Assembly: GCA_027490145.1 (NCBI GenBank)
Contig: JAIXYQ010000010.1
Span: 310,001-374,000, forward strand
Direction: 5' to 3'
Length of the DNA stretch: 64,000 nucleotides
From: Planctomycetaceae bacterium
GTDB lineage: Bacteria > Planctomycetota > Phycisphaerae > Phycisphaerales > SM1A02
Shown here: positions 45,223 through 54,425 of the stretch, in pieces
Layout of the letters: each line of letters begins with the position of its first letter
How positions within the stretch are numbered: position 1 is the first letter of the stretch
Program-made: the position numbers and the translations under genes
Notes under the pieces: generated by a model
Database searches by the model: none
The model's input: the letters and a program-made list of their open reading frames with translations, nothing else
What the model was told of the DNA's origin: nothing

Positions 45223-46098
45223 ATGCCAGCGATCTCGATCGGCAACTTCGACGGCGTGCACTTGGGCCACCAGGCCCTGGTCGCCCGGGCGGGTGCGGGC
45301 ATGACGGCGGTCACGTTCGATCCCACCCCGAATGAGGTGCTGGGGTTACCGGTACCTCCCCGCATCATGGGACCGCGTCGGCGCGATCACTTCCTCCGCG
45401 CGGCGGGTGCCGCCGACGTGCTCACGCTGGCCACGGACCGGGCGACCCTCGGCTTGGCGCCCGAGGAGTTCCTCCGCTGGCTCCGCGATCGTGTGCCGTT
45501 CGGCCGCATCGTCGAGGGGCCTGACTTCCGCTTCGGCCATCGACGCTGCGGCGACGTGACCACGCTGATGGAACTCGCTCCCCGGCTGGGCTTCACGGTC
45601 GAGGTCGTTCCCGAGATCGAGGCTTCGCTCGATTCCGGGCATGTCGTCGCGGCGCGCAGCACCACCGTGCGATGGATGATCCAGCATGGCCGCGTGGCCG
45701 ATGCCGAGCGACTGCTCGGACGACCGCACGAACTCGTGGGCACCGTCGAGCAGGGCGACCAACGCGGACGGACCATCGGCTTCCCCACGGCCAACCTGGC
45801 GTGCGGCGGTTGCCTGCTGCCGGCCGACGGCGTGTACGCCGCGACGGCGCATCTGGACGACGGACGCTCGTTCGTCGCAGCCGTCAGCGTCGGCATCAAG
45901 CCCACCTTCACCGGCGCGCGGCGCACGGTCGAGGCGCACCTGATCGGCTTCGATGGCGTGATCGGTGACTATGGCTGGTCGATGCGGCTGGAGCTGCGTC
46001 GCTGGGTGCGTGACCAGGTTCGCTTCACCAAGGTGGATGACCTGATCCGCCAGATCGGCGTCGACACCGCTCGATGCCTCGAGGAACTGCATGCCTGA
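45223..46098 (+). CDS. ribF: Bifunctional riboflavin kinase/FAD synthetase
   Basis: RibF phosphorylates riboflavin to FMN and adenylates FMN to FAD. The 291-residue protein has the nucleotidyl-transferase motif AISIGNFDGVHLGHQALV, VEGPDFRFGHRRCGD, and the kinase domain GTVEQGDQRGRTIGFPTANL with the metal-binding PTAN. The ATG at 45223 gives MPAISIGNFDGVHLGH, unusually short before the motif. Some homologues have about 15 further residues, and an in-frame upstream start would give them but would overlap the gdh start region. A TATTCT box lies at 45185-45190. It overlaps nrnA by eight bases. Confidence 0.92.
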   Translation: MPAISIGNFDGVHLGHQALVARAGAGMTAVTFDPTPNEVLGLPVPPRIMGPRRRDHFLRAAGAADVLTLATDRATLGLAPEEFLRWLRDRVPFGRIVEGPDFRFGHRRCGDVTTLMELAPRLGFTVEVVPEIEASLDSGHVVAARSTTVRWMIQHGRVADAERLLGRPHELVGTVEQGDQRGRTIGFPTANLACGGCLLPADGVYAATAHLDDGRSFVAAVSVGIKPTFTGARRTVEAHLIGFDGVIGDYGWSMRLELRRWVRDQVRFTKVDDLIRQIGVDTARCLEELHA

Positions 46099-47143
46099 AT
46101 CCTTCGACTACACGAGCAACGCCACGCCCGCCGAACTCGCCGTGCGGATCGGTGCGTGCTCGGATGCCTGCGTGATCACGCACCAGAAGCCCGACGGCGA
46201 TGCCATGGGCAGCCTGCTCTGCGCCGTGCGCATGTGCCGGGCGCTCGGCAAGCGCGCGGTGGGCTACGTCGCGGGAGCCGTGGACCCGAACATCCAATCG
46301 CTCGCGGAGCCCGGCGAGGTCCGCCACGTGAGCCGCGGCTTGCCCGGCCCGTCGCACGACCTGGTCATCATCGTCGACACGGGGTCACGCTCGCAGCTCG
46401 AACCGTACCTGCCTTGGCTCGAGCCACTGCGGGACCGGGTGATCCTGGTCGACCACCATCGGTCGGGTGATGACCTGGCCGCGCTCCGGCTCATCCGCCC
46501 CGAGTGCGCCAGCGCCACCATGGTGGTGGCTGACGTGGTGCGTGCGTTGGACATCAGCATGGTGCGGCCCGGTGGCCAGGCGCACCGATCGATCGCCGAG
46601 GCGATGTTCGCCGGGCTCGCCACCGACACCGGCTGGTTCCGCTTCTCGAGCGCCGACAGTGCAGCGTTCGCGTTGGCCAGTGAGTTGCTTGCCTTGGGCG
46701 TCGACAAGAGCACGCTCTACCGACAGCTCGAGGAGAACGAGCGTCCCGAGCGGCTCGCCGCCACGGCCCAGGCGCTCGCCAGCCTTCGCTTCCTCCAGGA
46801 TGGACGCATCGCCGTCATGCAGCTGCGCCCCGAGGACTTCGAGCGCTCCAAGGCGCGTCCTGAGGACATCGGCGGCGTCGTCAACAGCACCATGATGGTC
46901 GGGTCGGTCTGCGTGAGCATCCTCATGACCGAGCAGGAGCGGGGGATCACCAAGATGAGCTTCCGCAGCAAACCGCGCGGGGGTGGTCAGCCGTACTACG
47001 ACGTCAACGTCCTTGCACGGCAGTTCAACGGCGGCGGGCACGCGCAGGCCGCCGGTGGGCGGGTGCCGTTGGCCATGGACGCCGCCTGGGCGATGGCCGA
47101 GCCGATCCTCGAGGGCTACGCGCCCGAGCCTCCTGCAGCGTGA
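46091..47143 (+). CDS. nrnA: DHH-family nanoRNase/pAp phosphatase
   Basis: NrnA degrades short oligoribonucleotides and 3'-phosphoadenosine 5'-phosphate. The 350-residue protein has DHH motifs VITHQKPDGDAMGSLL, LVIIVDTGS, VILVDHHRSGDD and TDTGWFRFSS, and the DHHA1 substrate loop FNGGGHAQAAGGRV. It overlaps the end of ribF by eight bases, which implies translational coupling. This ribF-nrnA pair is also found near translation and RNA genes in other bacteria. The sequence is complete with all four metal-binding motifs. Confidence 0.92.
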   Translation: MPESFDYTSNATPAELAVRIGACSDACVITHQKPDGDAMGSLLCAVRMCRALGKRAVGYVAGAVDPNIQSLAEPGEVRHVSRGLPGPSHDLVIIVDTGSRSQLEPYLPWLEPLRDRVILVDHHRSGDDLAALRLIRPECASATMVVADVVRALDISMVRPGGQAHRSIAEAMFAGLATDTGWFRFSSADSAAFALASELLALGVDKSTLYRQLEENERPERLAATAQALASLRFLQDGRIAVMQLRPEDFERSKARPEDIGGVVNSTMMVGSVCVSILMTEQERGITKMSFRSKPRGGGQPYYDVNVLARQFNGGGHAQAAGGRVPLAMDAAWAMAEPILEGYAPEPPAA

Positions 47144-47232
47144 ACGCCGTCGTCACCCCCGGTGACCATGCGGTCCCGCGAGGCTCTGGCGGACATGCAC
47201 CTCTGCCGCTGGAAGTGCGCCGCTGGACTCCC

Positions 47233-47238
47233 TACGAT
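47233..47238 (+). promoter_or_regulatory. -10-like TACGAT box, 6 bases before ATG 47245
   Basis: The sequence reads TACGAT-CCAAGC-ATG. It supports the lipoprotein start at 47245 rather than upstream in-frame codons. Confidence 0.4.
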
Positions 47239-47244
47239 CCAAGC

Positions 47245-47613
47245 ATGCTCCGCACCACCATCCTCGTCATCGTGCTTGCCGGTACCGCTGTCGCGTGCGA
47301 TCGGGGCGGCGTGGCCTCGAACGCCGAGCCGGCGAAGGCTGTGATTCCCGCGGCGTACACGACGTCGTTCTCGGTCAAGGGCATGCACTGCGATGGCTGT
47401 GCGAAGACGGTCGCCAAGAAGGTGAAGGCCGTGGAAGGCGTGGCGGAGTGCACGGTCGACCTGCAGGGCGAGCGTGCGACCGTCGGCATGGACGATGCCA
47501 AGCGCACGCAGGCCGTGATCGATGTCGTGAAGAAACTCGGCTATGAGGTCGAGCCGATCGACGATGCCGCGCCCGCTGAACCCGCCGCGCCTGCTACGAC
47601 GCCCGCCACCTGA
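47245..47613 (+). CDS. Lipoprotein with heavy-metal-associated (HMA) domain
   Basis: A 122-residue protein. Signal peptide MLRTTILVIVLAGTAVAC ends in a lipobox (AVAC). The mature protein is one HMA domain with metal-binding KGMHCDGCAKTVAKKVKAVE (GMxCxxC) and LQGERATVGMD, ending in a short Pro/Ala/Thr tail. HMA domains bind Cu(I), Zn or Hg; a lipid-anchored periplasmic copy may buffer copper or deliver it to a transporter. No copper ATPase lies in the window. It converges on the RND transporter with a 20-base 3' overlap. Confidence 0.85.
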   Translation: MLRTTILVIVLAGTAVACDRGGVASNAEPAKAVIPAAYTTSFSVKGMHCDGCAKTVAKKVKAVEGVAECTVDLQGERATVGMDDAKRTQAVIDVVKKLGYEVEPIDDAAPAEPAAPATTPAT

Positions 47614-50251
47614 GCAGCGCCGGCAGGACCACGACCGCCACGACGACGCACGAGATGCTGCCGATGAGCATTGCCCAGCCAAGGCTGGCGAGCCCCCGGT
47701 GATCCGCCAGGACCAGCGCGCCGAAACCGATCGCCGTCGTCACGCCCGTGAAGGCCGTGGCGGTCAGCGTGGCGGGAAGACCCTCGGGATCGCGCTTCCA
47801 ACGATGCAGCACGTGGATCGCGCTGTCGATGCCCAACCCGAGCAGCATCGGCACGGCAAAGAAGTTCGCCAGGTTGAGCGACAGGCCAAGGGGTCCAAGC
47901 AGGCCCAGCATGATGAGCACGCCCGCGACGACCGTTGCCGTGGCCAGCAGCGCGTGGCGAAGCGATCCGAAGTCGATCCAGGCGATGACGAGGATCGCCG
48001 CGAGCGAGAGCCACGAGACGAACTCGAAGGCGCGCCGCATGTCGGCGATCGACTCCACCTGGGTGACGGGCACGCCCGTGACGAACGGATCGATGGTGCG
48101 CAGCTGTGCGACGAAGGCACGCAGCGTCGGTTCATCCCACGCATCGCCGGCCGGCACGACCTGCAGGAGCCACGACCCGGCGGGCGACATCGAACTGGCG
48201 CGCACGGCCGCAGGAAGTGCTTCGCGGATCGTGGCCAGGCAACCGGCGCGCAACTCAGCCAGCGCACGTGCGGTCCGCACGGCGCGGGCATCGATCGCGG
48301 CCTGCATGTCGGCCGCGCGCGCGGGGTCGGCGAGGGCCTCGGCGACCGCGGTCCAGCGTCGCTCGAGGGTGCGCAAGAGGGGCGATGCGCGCTCGTCGGT
48401 GCTCGCAGCCGCGAGCGCTGTGAGTCGGGCGAGGCCGTCGCGGATCCGCGTCGCGCGCTCGGCGGTGAGCACGGTCGACGGAGGGGCATGGCGGCTTGGC
48501 GTGGGAACGGCATCGGGTCCGGACGCGCCCTCGGTTGCCGTGCGCGGGACGGCCTTGGCACGCGTCAGGTCCGGGATCGCTGCGGCAAGCGCCGCGCGTG
48601 CTGCATCGCCGGCAGGCGTCGGGCGACGCACGATGTCGAAGGCGCTGCGCACGCGCTCGACCTCGGGCAGGGCGCGCAGGCGTTCGCGGAGTTCCCACGC
48701 TTCGTCGGGGCCGGCAGCCGTTGAAGCCGCGAACCAGGTCTGCGTGGCGTCGTCGGCCAGCACGCGTTGCTCCCAGGCGACGCTCGCCAGGCCTTCAGCC
48801 TGCATCGACAGCAGGTTGGCATCAAAGCGCAGGTTCGACGGCGCGGCGATTGCGGCCACCAGGATCGCCATCGCAGCGATCACCGTCGTGGCGCGCGCGG
48901 GTACCGCGATCCACAGCCCGGTGGAGCGTGGTGGGTCGCTCACTGATCCGCCCGCCGTCACCAGCAGCGCCGGCAGCACGGTGACCATCACGAGCGCGCT
49001 CGTCAGCAGTCCCAGGCACGCCAGCGTCCCCAACTCACGCAAGCCACCGAAGTCCGTGAACATCGCCAGCGCGAAGACCACAGCCGTGGCGCATGCGCCG
49101 GCGAGCGTGCCCGGGCCGGCCTCGCGCACCGTGCGGGCGGCCGACGCAGCGCGCGTCGAGCCCGGCAGGTACTCGTTGAATCGGCTCACGATGTGCACGC
49201 CGTAGTCCAGCCCGGCGCCGACGAGCACCAGCAGGAACACGCTCGACAGCAGCGTGATGCGGCCGACGAAGAGCCAGGCCAGCCCCATGGTGATGCCCAC
49301 GGCGATGCCGAAGGTGGCCACGGCCAGAAGCGGCCTGCGCATGCCGCGGAAGAGCCAGATGAAGAGCACCGTGATGACCGCCAGCGACAGCACGCTCGAT
49401 CGCCCCATGTCGGCGTTGCTCGTCGCCAGCTCGTCCTCCTGCAGCACGGGCTTTCCAGTCAGGCCGATCTCGACGCCCGGGTGACGCGCCTGGACGCCGG
49501 CGAGTGCCTCGCGAACGGCTGCCAAGGGCATGGCGATCGCGTTGAAGTTCGCGAAGTCCTTCGCGGGCATCGCCTGCAGGAACCAGAGCCGGCCGTGCTC
49601 CGATCTGAGAAATCGCTCCGGGAGCTCCGCGCCGAGCGATCGATCATCGATGGCCGACGATCCATCCATCGATTCAGGCGTGGGCAGTGGAGGCGCCAAG
49701 GCGTCCAGCGTGACGATCGCCGACTCGATGCGGTCACGGTCCGGCACCGTGGCCGCAATGGCCTGTTCTGCCTGCTCGATGGCGGCCGTGGCCCTGCCGA
49801 GCGCGAGCAGCTTCAAGGCGGTCTCCGCCCGGGCCAACTCGTGGAGATCGCGTTCGGCCATCGCGTGCGGTGCCACTCGCCACTGCTCGGCGGCGCTGAT
49901 GCCTCGATGCACGTGCACCAGCTGCCCCGCGTCGATCAGGGGGCGGAGCGCAGCGTCGAGCTCGAGCACCGCCTCGCGTGCACGACCCTGCGCGGCATCG
50001 TCGTCACCCAGGGGGTCGACCACCACGATCATGTCCTCGAGGTCGCCGAACTCGTCGAGGAAGGCCTGGTACCGCTGCATGAATGGGCGGTCGCGCCCGA
50101 TGAGCGAGTTGGTGTCTGCGTCCAAGGGCAGATGCATCGCCCCGAGCCACCCGCCGATGGCGGCCAAGACCACGCTGACGCCGAGCAGGGCTTTCGGCGC
50201 CCGAGTGGCCACCTTGGCGGCGGCATCGGCGATGATCTGGAAGGGATTCAT
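47594..50251 (-). CDS. MMPL/RND-family transporter, HpnN-like
   Basis: An 885-residue membrane protein with two repeats, each one helix, a large periplasmic loop and a five-helix bundle. The bundles are near SVLSLAVITVLFIWLFRGM and WLSLAAILVIAWIDFGSL, each with the sterol-sensing/MMPL motif (LVGAGLDYGVHIVSRFNEY and LGLGIDSAIHVLHRWKRD). These GxDYGVH/GIDSAIH motifs carry the proton-relay Asp. Size and topology fit HpnN, which moves hopanoids to the outer membrane. With hpnCDE in the window this is the best guess, but a general lipid or efflux MMPL is possible. The ATG at 50251 is preceded by AATAAT and TATAAG boxes. Confidence 0.8.
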   Translation of the reverse strand: MNPFQIIADAAAKVATRAPKALLGVSVVLAAIGGWLGAMHLPLDADTNSLIGRDRPFMQRYQAFLDEFGDLEDMIVVVDPLGDDDAAQGRAREAVLELDAALRPLIDAGQLVHVHRGISAAEQWRVAPHAMAERDLHELARAETALKLLALGRATAAIEQAEQAIAATVPDRDRIESAIVTLDALAPPLPTPESMDGSSAIDDRSLGAELPERFLRSEHGRLWFLQAMPAKDFANFNAIAMPLAAVREALAGVQARHPGVEIGLTGKPVLQEDELATSNADMGRSSVLSLAVITVLFIWLFRGMRRPLLAVATFGIAVGITMGLAWLFVGRITLLSSVFLLVLVGAGLDYGVHIVSRFNEYLPGSTRAASAARTVREAGPGTLAGACATAVVFALAMFTDFGGLRELGTLACLGLLTSALVMVTVLPALLVTAGGSVSDPPRSTGLWIAVPARATTVIAAMAILVAAIAAPSNLRFDANLLSMQAEGLASVAWEQRVLADDATQTWFAASTAAGPDEAWELRERLRALPEVERVRSAFDIVRRPTPAGDAARAALAAAIPDLTRAKAVPRTATEGASGPDAVPTPSRHAPPSTVLTAERATRIRDGLARLTALAAASTDERASPLLRTLERRWTAVAEALADPARAADMQAAIDARAVRTARALAELRAGCLATIREALPAAVRASSMSPAGSWLLQVVPAGDAWDEPTLRAFVAQLRTIDPFVTGVPVTQVESIADMRRAFEFVSWLSLAAILVIAWIDFGSLRHALLATATVVAGVLIMLGLLGPLGLSLNLANFFAVPMLLGLGIDSAIHVLHRWKRDPEGLPATLTATAFTGVTTAIGFGALVLADHRGLASLGWAMLIGSISCVVVAVVVLPALLRWRAS

Positions 50252-50442
50252 ACGCGCTATTATTGGACTTATAGGCGATCCGGCCGGTCACTGTACCTCG
50301 CCGCCACCCACGCCCGTGGTTGGGCTGCCCGGCGCGCTCCGGGAAAATCGGCCGACTCTGTCCTCCCTGCCGGCCGGGCGTGTGGCATATTCACGAGCAC
50401 GCCTTGGATGCGGTTGGGCAGGCGCGCAGAAGAGGTCAAGCG

Positions 50443-52509
50443 ATGGGCAAGACGAACTGGATCGCCGTGGCGGGTCTCACGATGGTTGCATCGTCGATGC
50501 TGTCGCCGTTGGCGCTGGCGCAATCGGTGGCGCGCCAATGGAACGATGAGCAGCTCGCCGCGATCCGTCGCGATCTTGCGCGGCCGACTGTGCACGCGCG
50601 CAACCTCTACCACGTGAGTGCGGCGATGTGGGATGCCTGGGCCGCGTTCGATCCTGCGGCCGATGCGGTGATCGCCGTGAGCATTCCCGATATGAGCGCT
50701 GGTGATGTCAACGCTGCCCGCAACATGGCGATCTCGTACGCGGCGTATCGCGTGCTCAACAACCGCTTCTCGACTGGCCCCGGCGCTGCGGTGAGCCTGG
50801 CTGCGTTCACGGCGCGCATGAATGCGCTGGGATACAACCCGAGTTACACCGGCACCACCGGCGGTACGCCGGCTGACTTGGGCAACGCTATCGGCGCCGC
50901 TGTGATCGCCCACGGCCTGGCCGACGGCTCGAACCAGCAGAACGGCTATGCGAACCAGCAGTACGTCACGATCAATGATCCACTGATCGTCGACCTGCCG
51001 GGCAACCCGTGGGCGATCAACCCCAGTCGCTACCAGCCGCTTGCGCTCGATTTCTTCGTTGACCAGAATGGCAACCCGATCCCCGGCGGGTTCCCGCCAT
51101 TCCTGTCGCCGGAGTGGGGCTTCGTCACGCCGTTTGCACTCACGCCGGCCGACCGCGAGGTCAAGCAGCGCGGCGGCTTCAACTGGAACGTGTACCTCGA
51201 TCCCGGTCCCGTGCCCGCGCTCGACAACGCGATGATCGCGACGTTCCAGCAGAGCCACGGCGTGACGCTCACGTGGAGCGGCCAGCTCGACCCGGCCGAT
51301 GGGGTGATGATCGACATCTCGCCCGGAGCGATCACGGCCAAGGCGCTGCCGGTCGACCCGGCTGATGACTTCGCGACCCTGTACGACGGCTACGTCGGAC
51401 CGAAGTGGGGGCCTGGCCTGCAGGCAAACCCGGTGACGGGCCAGCCGTATGCCACCAACCTCGTCAAGCGCGGCGACTTCACGCGTGTGCTGGCCGAGTT
51501 CTGGGCCGACGGCCCGAGCAGCGAGACACCGCCTGGCCACTGGTTCAAGATCAGCAACGAGGTCTCCGACAACCTGGCGCAGAAGCGCTGGGGCGGCACC
51601 GGGCCCGTGCTCAGCGACCTCGAGTGGGACGTAAAGCTGTACCTCGCACTCGGCGGTGCGCTGCACGACACGGCGGTCTCGATCTGGAGCGTGAAGGGCT
51701 ACCACGATGCTGCTCGGCCCGTGACGGCGCTGCGCTACATGGCCATGAAGGGCCAGTCGACCAACCCCACCGGTCCGTCGTACCACCCGCACGGGCTGCC
51801 GCTGGTGCCCGGGATGATCGAGCTCATCACGGCGCAGACGACGGCGCCGGGGCAGCGCCACGAGCAACTCGCCGGCTACGAAGGCAAGATCGCTGCGCTG
51901 GCCTGGCGTGGGCCGGACTTCATCTCGAACCCGGCCGTCGATGTGGCAGGGTGCGCCTGGGTGCTCGCGCAGACCTGGTGGCCGTACCAACGTCCGACGT
52001 TCGTGACGCCGCCCTTCGGCGGGTACGTGAGTGGGCACTCGGGCTTCAGCCGATGTGCCGCGGACCTGCTCGAGGACATCACGGGTTCGCCGTACTTCCC
52101 GGGCGGCATGGGCGTCTTCAACGCCGTGCAGAACCAATACCTCGTCTTCGAGGACGGCCCTTCGCAGACGGTGCAGTTGCAGTGGGCGACCTTCCAGGAT
52201 GCCGCCGCGCAGAGCGCCTACAGCCGCGTCTGGGGCGGCATCCATCCGCCGATGGACGACTCCCCGTCGAGGCGCATCGGCCGGGCCATCGCGCCCAAGG
52301 CGTTGGCCCGGGCCGAGGAGCTCTTCGGTGGTGCGCCATGCGCCGCCGACCTGAACGGCAACGGCACCGTGGACGGCGCAGACCTCGGCATCATGCTCGG
52401 TGCTTGGGGGCCGTGTGGCGGAGCCTGCGTCGCCGACCTCAACGGCGATGGCGAGGTCGGCGGCAGTGACCTGGGTTCACTGCTGGCGGGCTGGGGTCCG
52501 TGCCAGTAA
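50443..52509 (+). CDS. Vanadium-dependent haloperoxidase-family protein with dockerin tail
   Basis: A 688-residue exported protein. A signal peptide (WIAVAGLTMVASSMLSPLAL, cleavage near ALAQ) is followed by a vanadate-binding PAP2/haloperoxidase domain. The active-site signatures are KGYHDAARP (Lys and Arg, near residue 419), YVSGHSGFSR (Ser-Gly-His, near 530) and SRVWGGIHPPMDD (Arg and His, near 593), the order of fungal and bacterial vanadium chloro/bromoperoxidases. The C terminus has two dockerin repeats (DLNGNGTVDGADLG, DLNGDGEVGGSDLG), probably for surface attachment. It would oxidise halides with H2O2, or act as a phosphatase. AGAGG precedes the ATG at 50443. Its end overlaps pyrC by 33 bases. 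Confidence 0.88.
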   Translation: MGKTNWIAVAGLTMVASSMLSPLALAQSVARQWNDEQLAAIRRDLARPTVHARNLYHVSAAMWDAWAAFDPAADAVIAVSIPDMSAGDVNAARNMAISYAAYRVLNNRFSTGPGAAVSLAAFTARMNALGYNPSYTGTTGGTPADLGNAIGAAVIAHGLADGSNQQNGYANQQYVTINDPLIVDLPGNPWAINPSRYQPLALDFFVDQNGNPIPGGFPPFLSPEWGFVTPFALTPADREVKQRGGFNWNVYLDPGPVPALDNAMIATFQQSHGVTLTWSGQLDPADGVMIDISPGAITAKALPVDPADDFATLYDGYVGPKWGPGLQANPVTGQPYATNLVKRGDFTRVLAEFWADGPSSETPPGHWFKISNEVSDNLAQKRWGGTGPVLSDLEWDVKLYLALGGALHDTAVSIWSVKGYHDAARPVTALRYMAMKGQSTNPTGPSYHPHGLPLVPGMIELITAQTTAPGQRHEQLAGYEGKIAALAWRGPDFISNPAVDVAGCAWVLAQTWWPYQRPTFVTPPFGGYVSGHSGFSRCAADLLEDITGSPYFPGGMGVFNAVQNQYLVFEDGPSQTVQLQWATFQDAAAQSAYSRVWGGIHPPMDDSPSRRIGRAIAPKALARAEELFGGAPCAADLNGNGTVDGADLGIMLGAWGPCGGACVADLNGDGEVGGSDLGSLLAGWGPCQ

Positions 52510-53787
52510 CAGCTCGCCGCGCACGAACACGTGCGTGGCTCGGCCGGTGACCGGCCAACCGTCGAACGGGCAGTTGCGGCTCAGGCTCACGAAGGATTCG
52601 GCGTCGATCGTCCACGGCATGGCCGGATCGATCACCGTGACGTCGGCAGGGCCGTGCACCGTCAGCGTGCCGAGCCCGCAGCCGTCGAGGCCGCACAGCC
52701 TGGCCGGCTCGATCGTCAACAGGGCGACCAGGCGCGGCCAATCGATCGCGCCCGATTCGACGAGCGCCTTGGCGTAGAGCGGCAACGCGCACTCCAGGCC
52801 GATGATGCCGAACGGCGCCGCCGTGAAGTCGCGTGCCTTCTCGGCGACGGCGTGGGGCGCGTGGTCGGTGCCGAGCACCGTGATGATGCCGTCGGCGACG
52901 GCCTGCCGCAGCGCTTGGACGTCGGTGGCCGTGCGCAGCGGGGGGTTCATCTTCGCCTGCGTGTTGTAGCCCTCGCAGAGGTCGTCGGTCAGCAGCAGGT
53001 GGTGCGGGCTGACCTCGCCGGTCACGCGCTGGCCCGCATCGCGCGCGCGCTTGATGATCTCGACGCTGCCGCCGCTGGAGAGGTGTTGCGCGTGGTACAT
53101 CGCACCTACGCGGGCGTTCAGGCGGACGTCACGCTCGATGATGACTTCCTCGGCGACCGCGGGCCAACCGCCAAGCCCCAGGCGTGCGGCCACGGCGCCG
53201 GCGTTCATCACGCCACCCTTGGTGAGCGAGGCATCCTGGCAGTGCTGCATGAATGCCTTGCCCAGCGCCGCGCACGTCAGCAGCACCTTCTGCATCATGG
53301 CGGCGCTCTCGATGCAGTCGCCGTCGTCGCTGAAGGCAACCGCCCCAGCCTTGGCCATGGCACCCATCGGGGCGAGTTCCTCGCCCTTGCGGCCGACGGT
53401 GGCTGCACCCACGGTGAACACGCGCGCCTTGCCCGCCTCCTGCGCCTTCAGGCGGACGAAGTCCACGAGGCTCGGCAGGTCAAGCGCCGGCGTGGTGTTG
53501 GGCATGCAGCACACGGTCGTGAAGCCCCCCTCGATGGCGGCCGACGCACCGCTGAGAATCGTCTCCTTGTGCTCCTGGCCCGGTTCGCGCAGGTGCACGT
53601 GCGGGTCGATCAGTCCGGGGGCGACGATGCAGCCTTCGCAGTCGATCACCGTCGCTCCGGACGGTGGGCTGATCCGGCTGGTCGAGCGTTCGCGGATCGC
53701 CGCGCCGTCGATGAGCAGGTCACCCGTTGCGTCCAGGCCCGATGCCGGGTCGATGATCCGGCCGCCGCGAAGGAGGTACGTCGCCAT
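52477..53787 (-). CDS. pyrC: Dihydroorotase
   Basis: PyrC cyclises carbamoyl-aspartate to dihydroorotate in pyrimidine synthesis. The 436-residue protein belongs to the class I (PyrC of Bacillus type) amidohydrolases: metal motif PGLIDPHVHLREPGQEHKET, MPNTTPALD, EVSPHHLLLTDD with two metal His, NPPLRTATDVQAL and the catalytic GTDHAPH. The AKMNPPLR loop binds substrate carboxylate. The ATG at 53787 is seven bases from TACCAT. It ends convergently with a 33-base overlap into the haloperoxidase gene. Confidence 0.95.
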   Translation of the reverse strand: MATYLLRGGRIIDPASGLDATGDLLIDGAAIRERSTSRISPPSGATVIDCEGCIVAPGLIDPHVHLREPGQEHKETILSGASAAIEGGFTTVCCMPNTTPALDLPSLVDFVRLKAQEAGKARVFTVGAATVGRKGEELAPMGAMAKAGAVAFSDDGDCIESAAMMQKVLLTCAALGKAFMQHCQDASLTKGGVMNAGAVAARLGLGGWPAVAEEVIIERDVRLNARVGAMYHAQHLSSGGSVEIIKRARDAGQRVTGEVSPHHLLLTDDLCEGYNTQAKMNPPLRTATDVQALRQAVADGIITVLGTDHAPHAVAEKARDFTAAPFGIIGLECALPLYAKALVESGAIDWPRLVALLTIEPARLCGLDGCGLGTLTVHGPADVTVIDPAMPWTIDAESFVSLSRNCPFDGWPVTGRATHVFVRGELLLARTPARQQ

Positions 53788-53794
53788 GCGGGCG

Positions 53795-53800
53795 ATGGTA
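53795..53800 (-). promoter_or_regulatory. -10-like TACCAT box of pyrC
   Basis: The minus strand reads TACCAT-CGCCCGC-ATG (start 53787). It lies 42 bases downstream of the terminator of the previous minus-strand gene. Confidence 0.4.
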
Positions 53801-53841
53801 CGGGGAGGAGCGAGTGCACCACACGCCATGCCGCGCAGCCC

Positions 53842-53877
53842 AAAAACACATCGGCCCCGCACGAGACGGGGCCGATG
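53842..53877 (-). terminator. Intrinsic terminator of the Cys-rich lipoprotein gene
   Basis: On the minus strand CATCGGCCCCG (53877-53867) pairs perfectly with CGGGGCCGATG (53859-53849), loop TCTCGTG, followed by TGTTTTTG. It separates the lipoprotein gene from pyrC. Confidence 0.9.
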
Positions 53878-53916
53878 GAGTCAGTCGATCGATCGGGAGC
53901 AGACTCCCGACGGGGC

Positions 53917-54300
53917 TCAGCCCTGGGTCGCGGGGCAAGCCTTCTTGCAGCAGCCGTCGGCCTTCTTCTCGCTGACCGCGCCGGGGGCGGCGGTGGCGGG
54001 GCAGGCGGCCTTTTCGGTGCAGCTCTTGCTGCAATCAGCCTTCTTCTCGCTCACGGCGCCGGGGGCGGCGTTGCCGGTCGCGGGGCAGGTGGCAGCCTTG
54101 TCGCAGCTCTTGCTGCACTCGGCCTTCTTCTCGGCAACCGCGCCGGGGGCAGCGGCGGCGTCCTTGCAGCATTCGGTCTTCGCGCCGCTCGAGCAGCATT
54201 CGCTCTTGGCGCCGACAGCGCCGGGGGCCGCGGTCTTGGTGGTTTCGCAGGCAGCGAAGAGGCCGACGAGGGCCAGGGCAGCGATCGAGAACTTGGTCAT
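53917..54300 (-). CDS. Cysteine-rich repeat lipoprotein
   Basis: A 127-residue protein with signal MTKFSIAALALVGLFAAC (lipobox FAAC). The mature part is about three imperfect repeats around APGAVSEKKADCSKSC with AxCPAT spacers. Cysteines occur as CC pairs (SECCSS, TECCKD, GCCKK) and CxxxC groups, about 15 Cys in 110 residues, with abundant Lys and Ala. It is small, Cys-rich, lipid-anchored and repeat-built, which suggests a metal-binding metallothionein-like envelope protein; the metal is unknown. The ATG at 54300 has AGGAG seven bases upstream. A strong own terminator suggests a monocistronic, possibly highly expressed gene. Confidence 0.75.
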   Translation of the reverse strand: MTKFSIAALALVGLFAACETTKTAAPGAVGAKSECCSSGAKTECCKDAAAAPGAVAEKKAECSKSCDKAATCPATGNAAPGAVSEKKADCSKSCTEKAACPATAAPGAVSEKKADGCCKKACPATQG

Positions 54301-54425
54301 GGTCAACTCCTAGGGTTGGTGAGAATGAGACTGGTCACGCGGACGATCGTCGAGGGTCGTCGAGACCCCCGTGGGACGCATACTCTAGCGCGATTGTTGC
54401 CCGAGGACAGCGATTTGGGACAAAG

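Noticed and set aside
50269-52245. 658-codon minus-strand open frame opposite the haloperoxidase
   Set aside because: It is antisense to the vanadate-site motifs and has Arg-rich nonsense composition.
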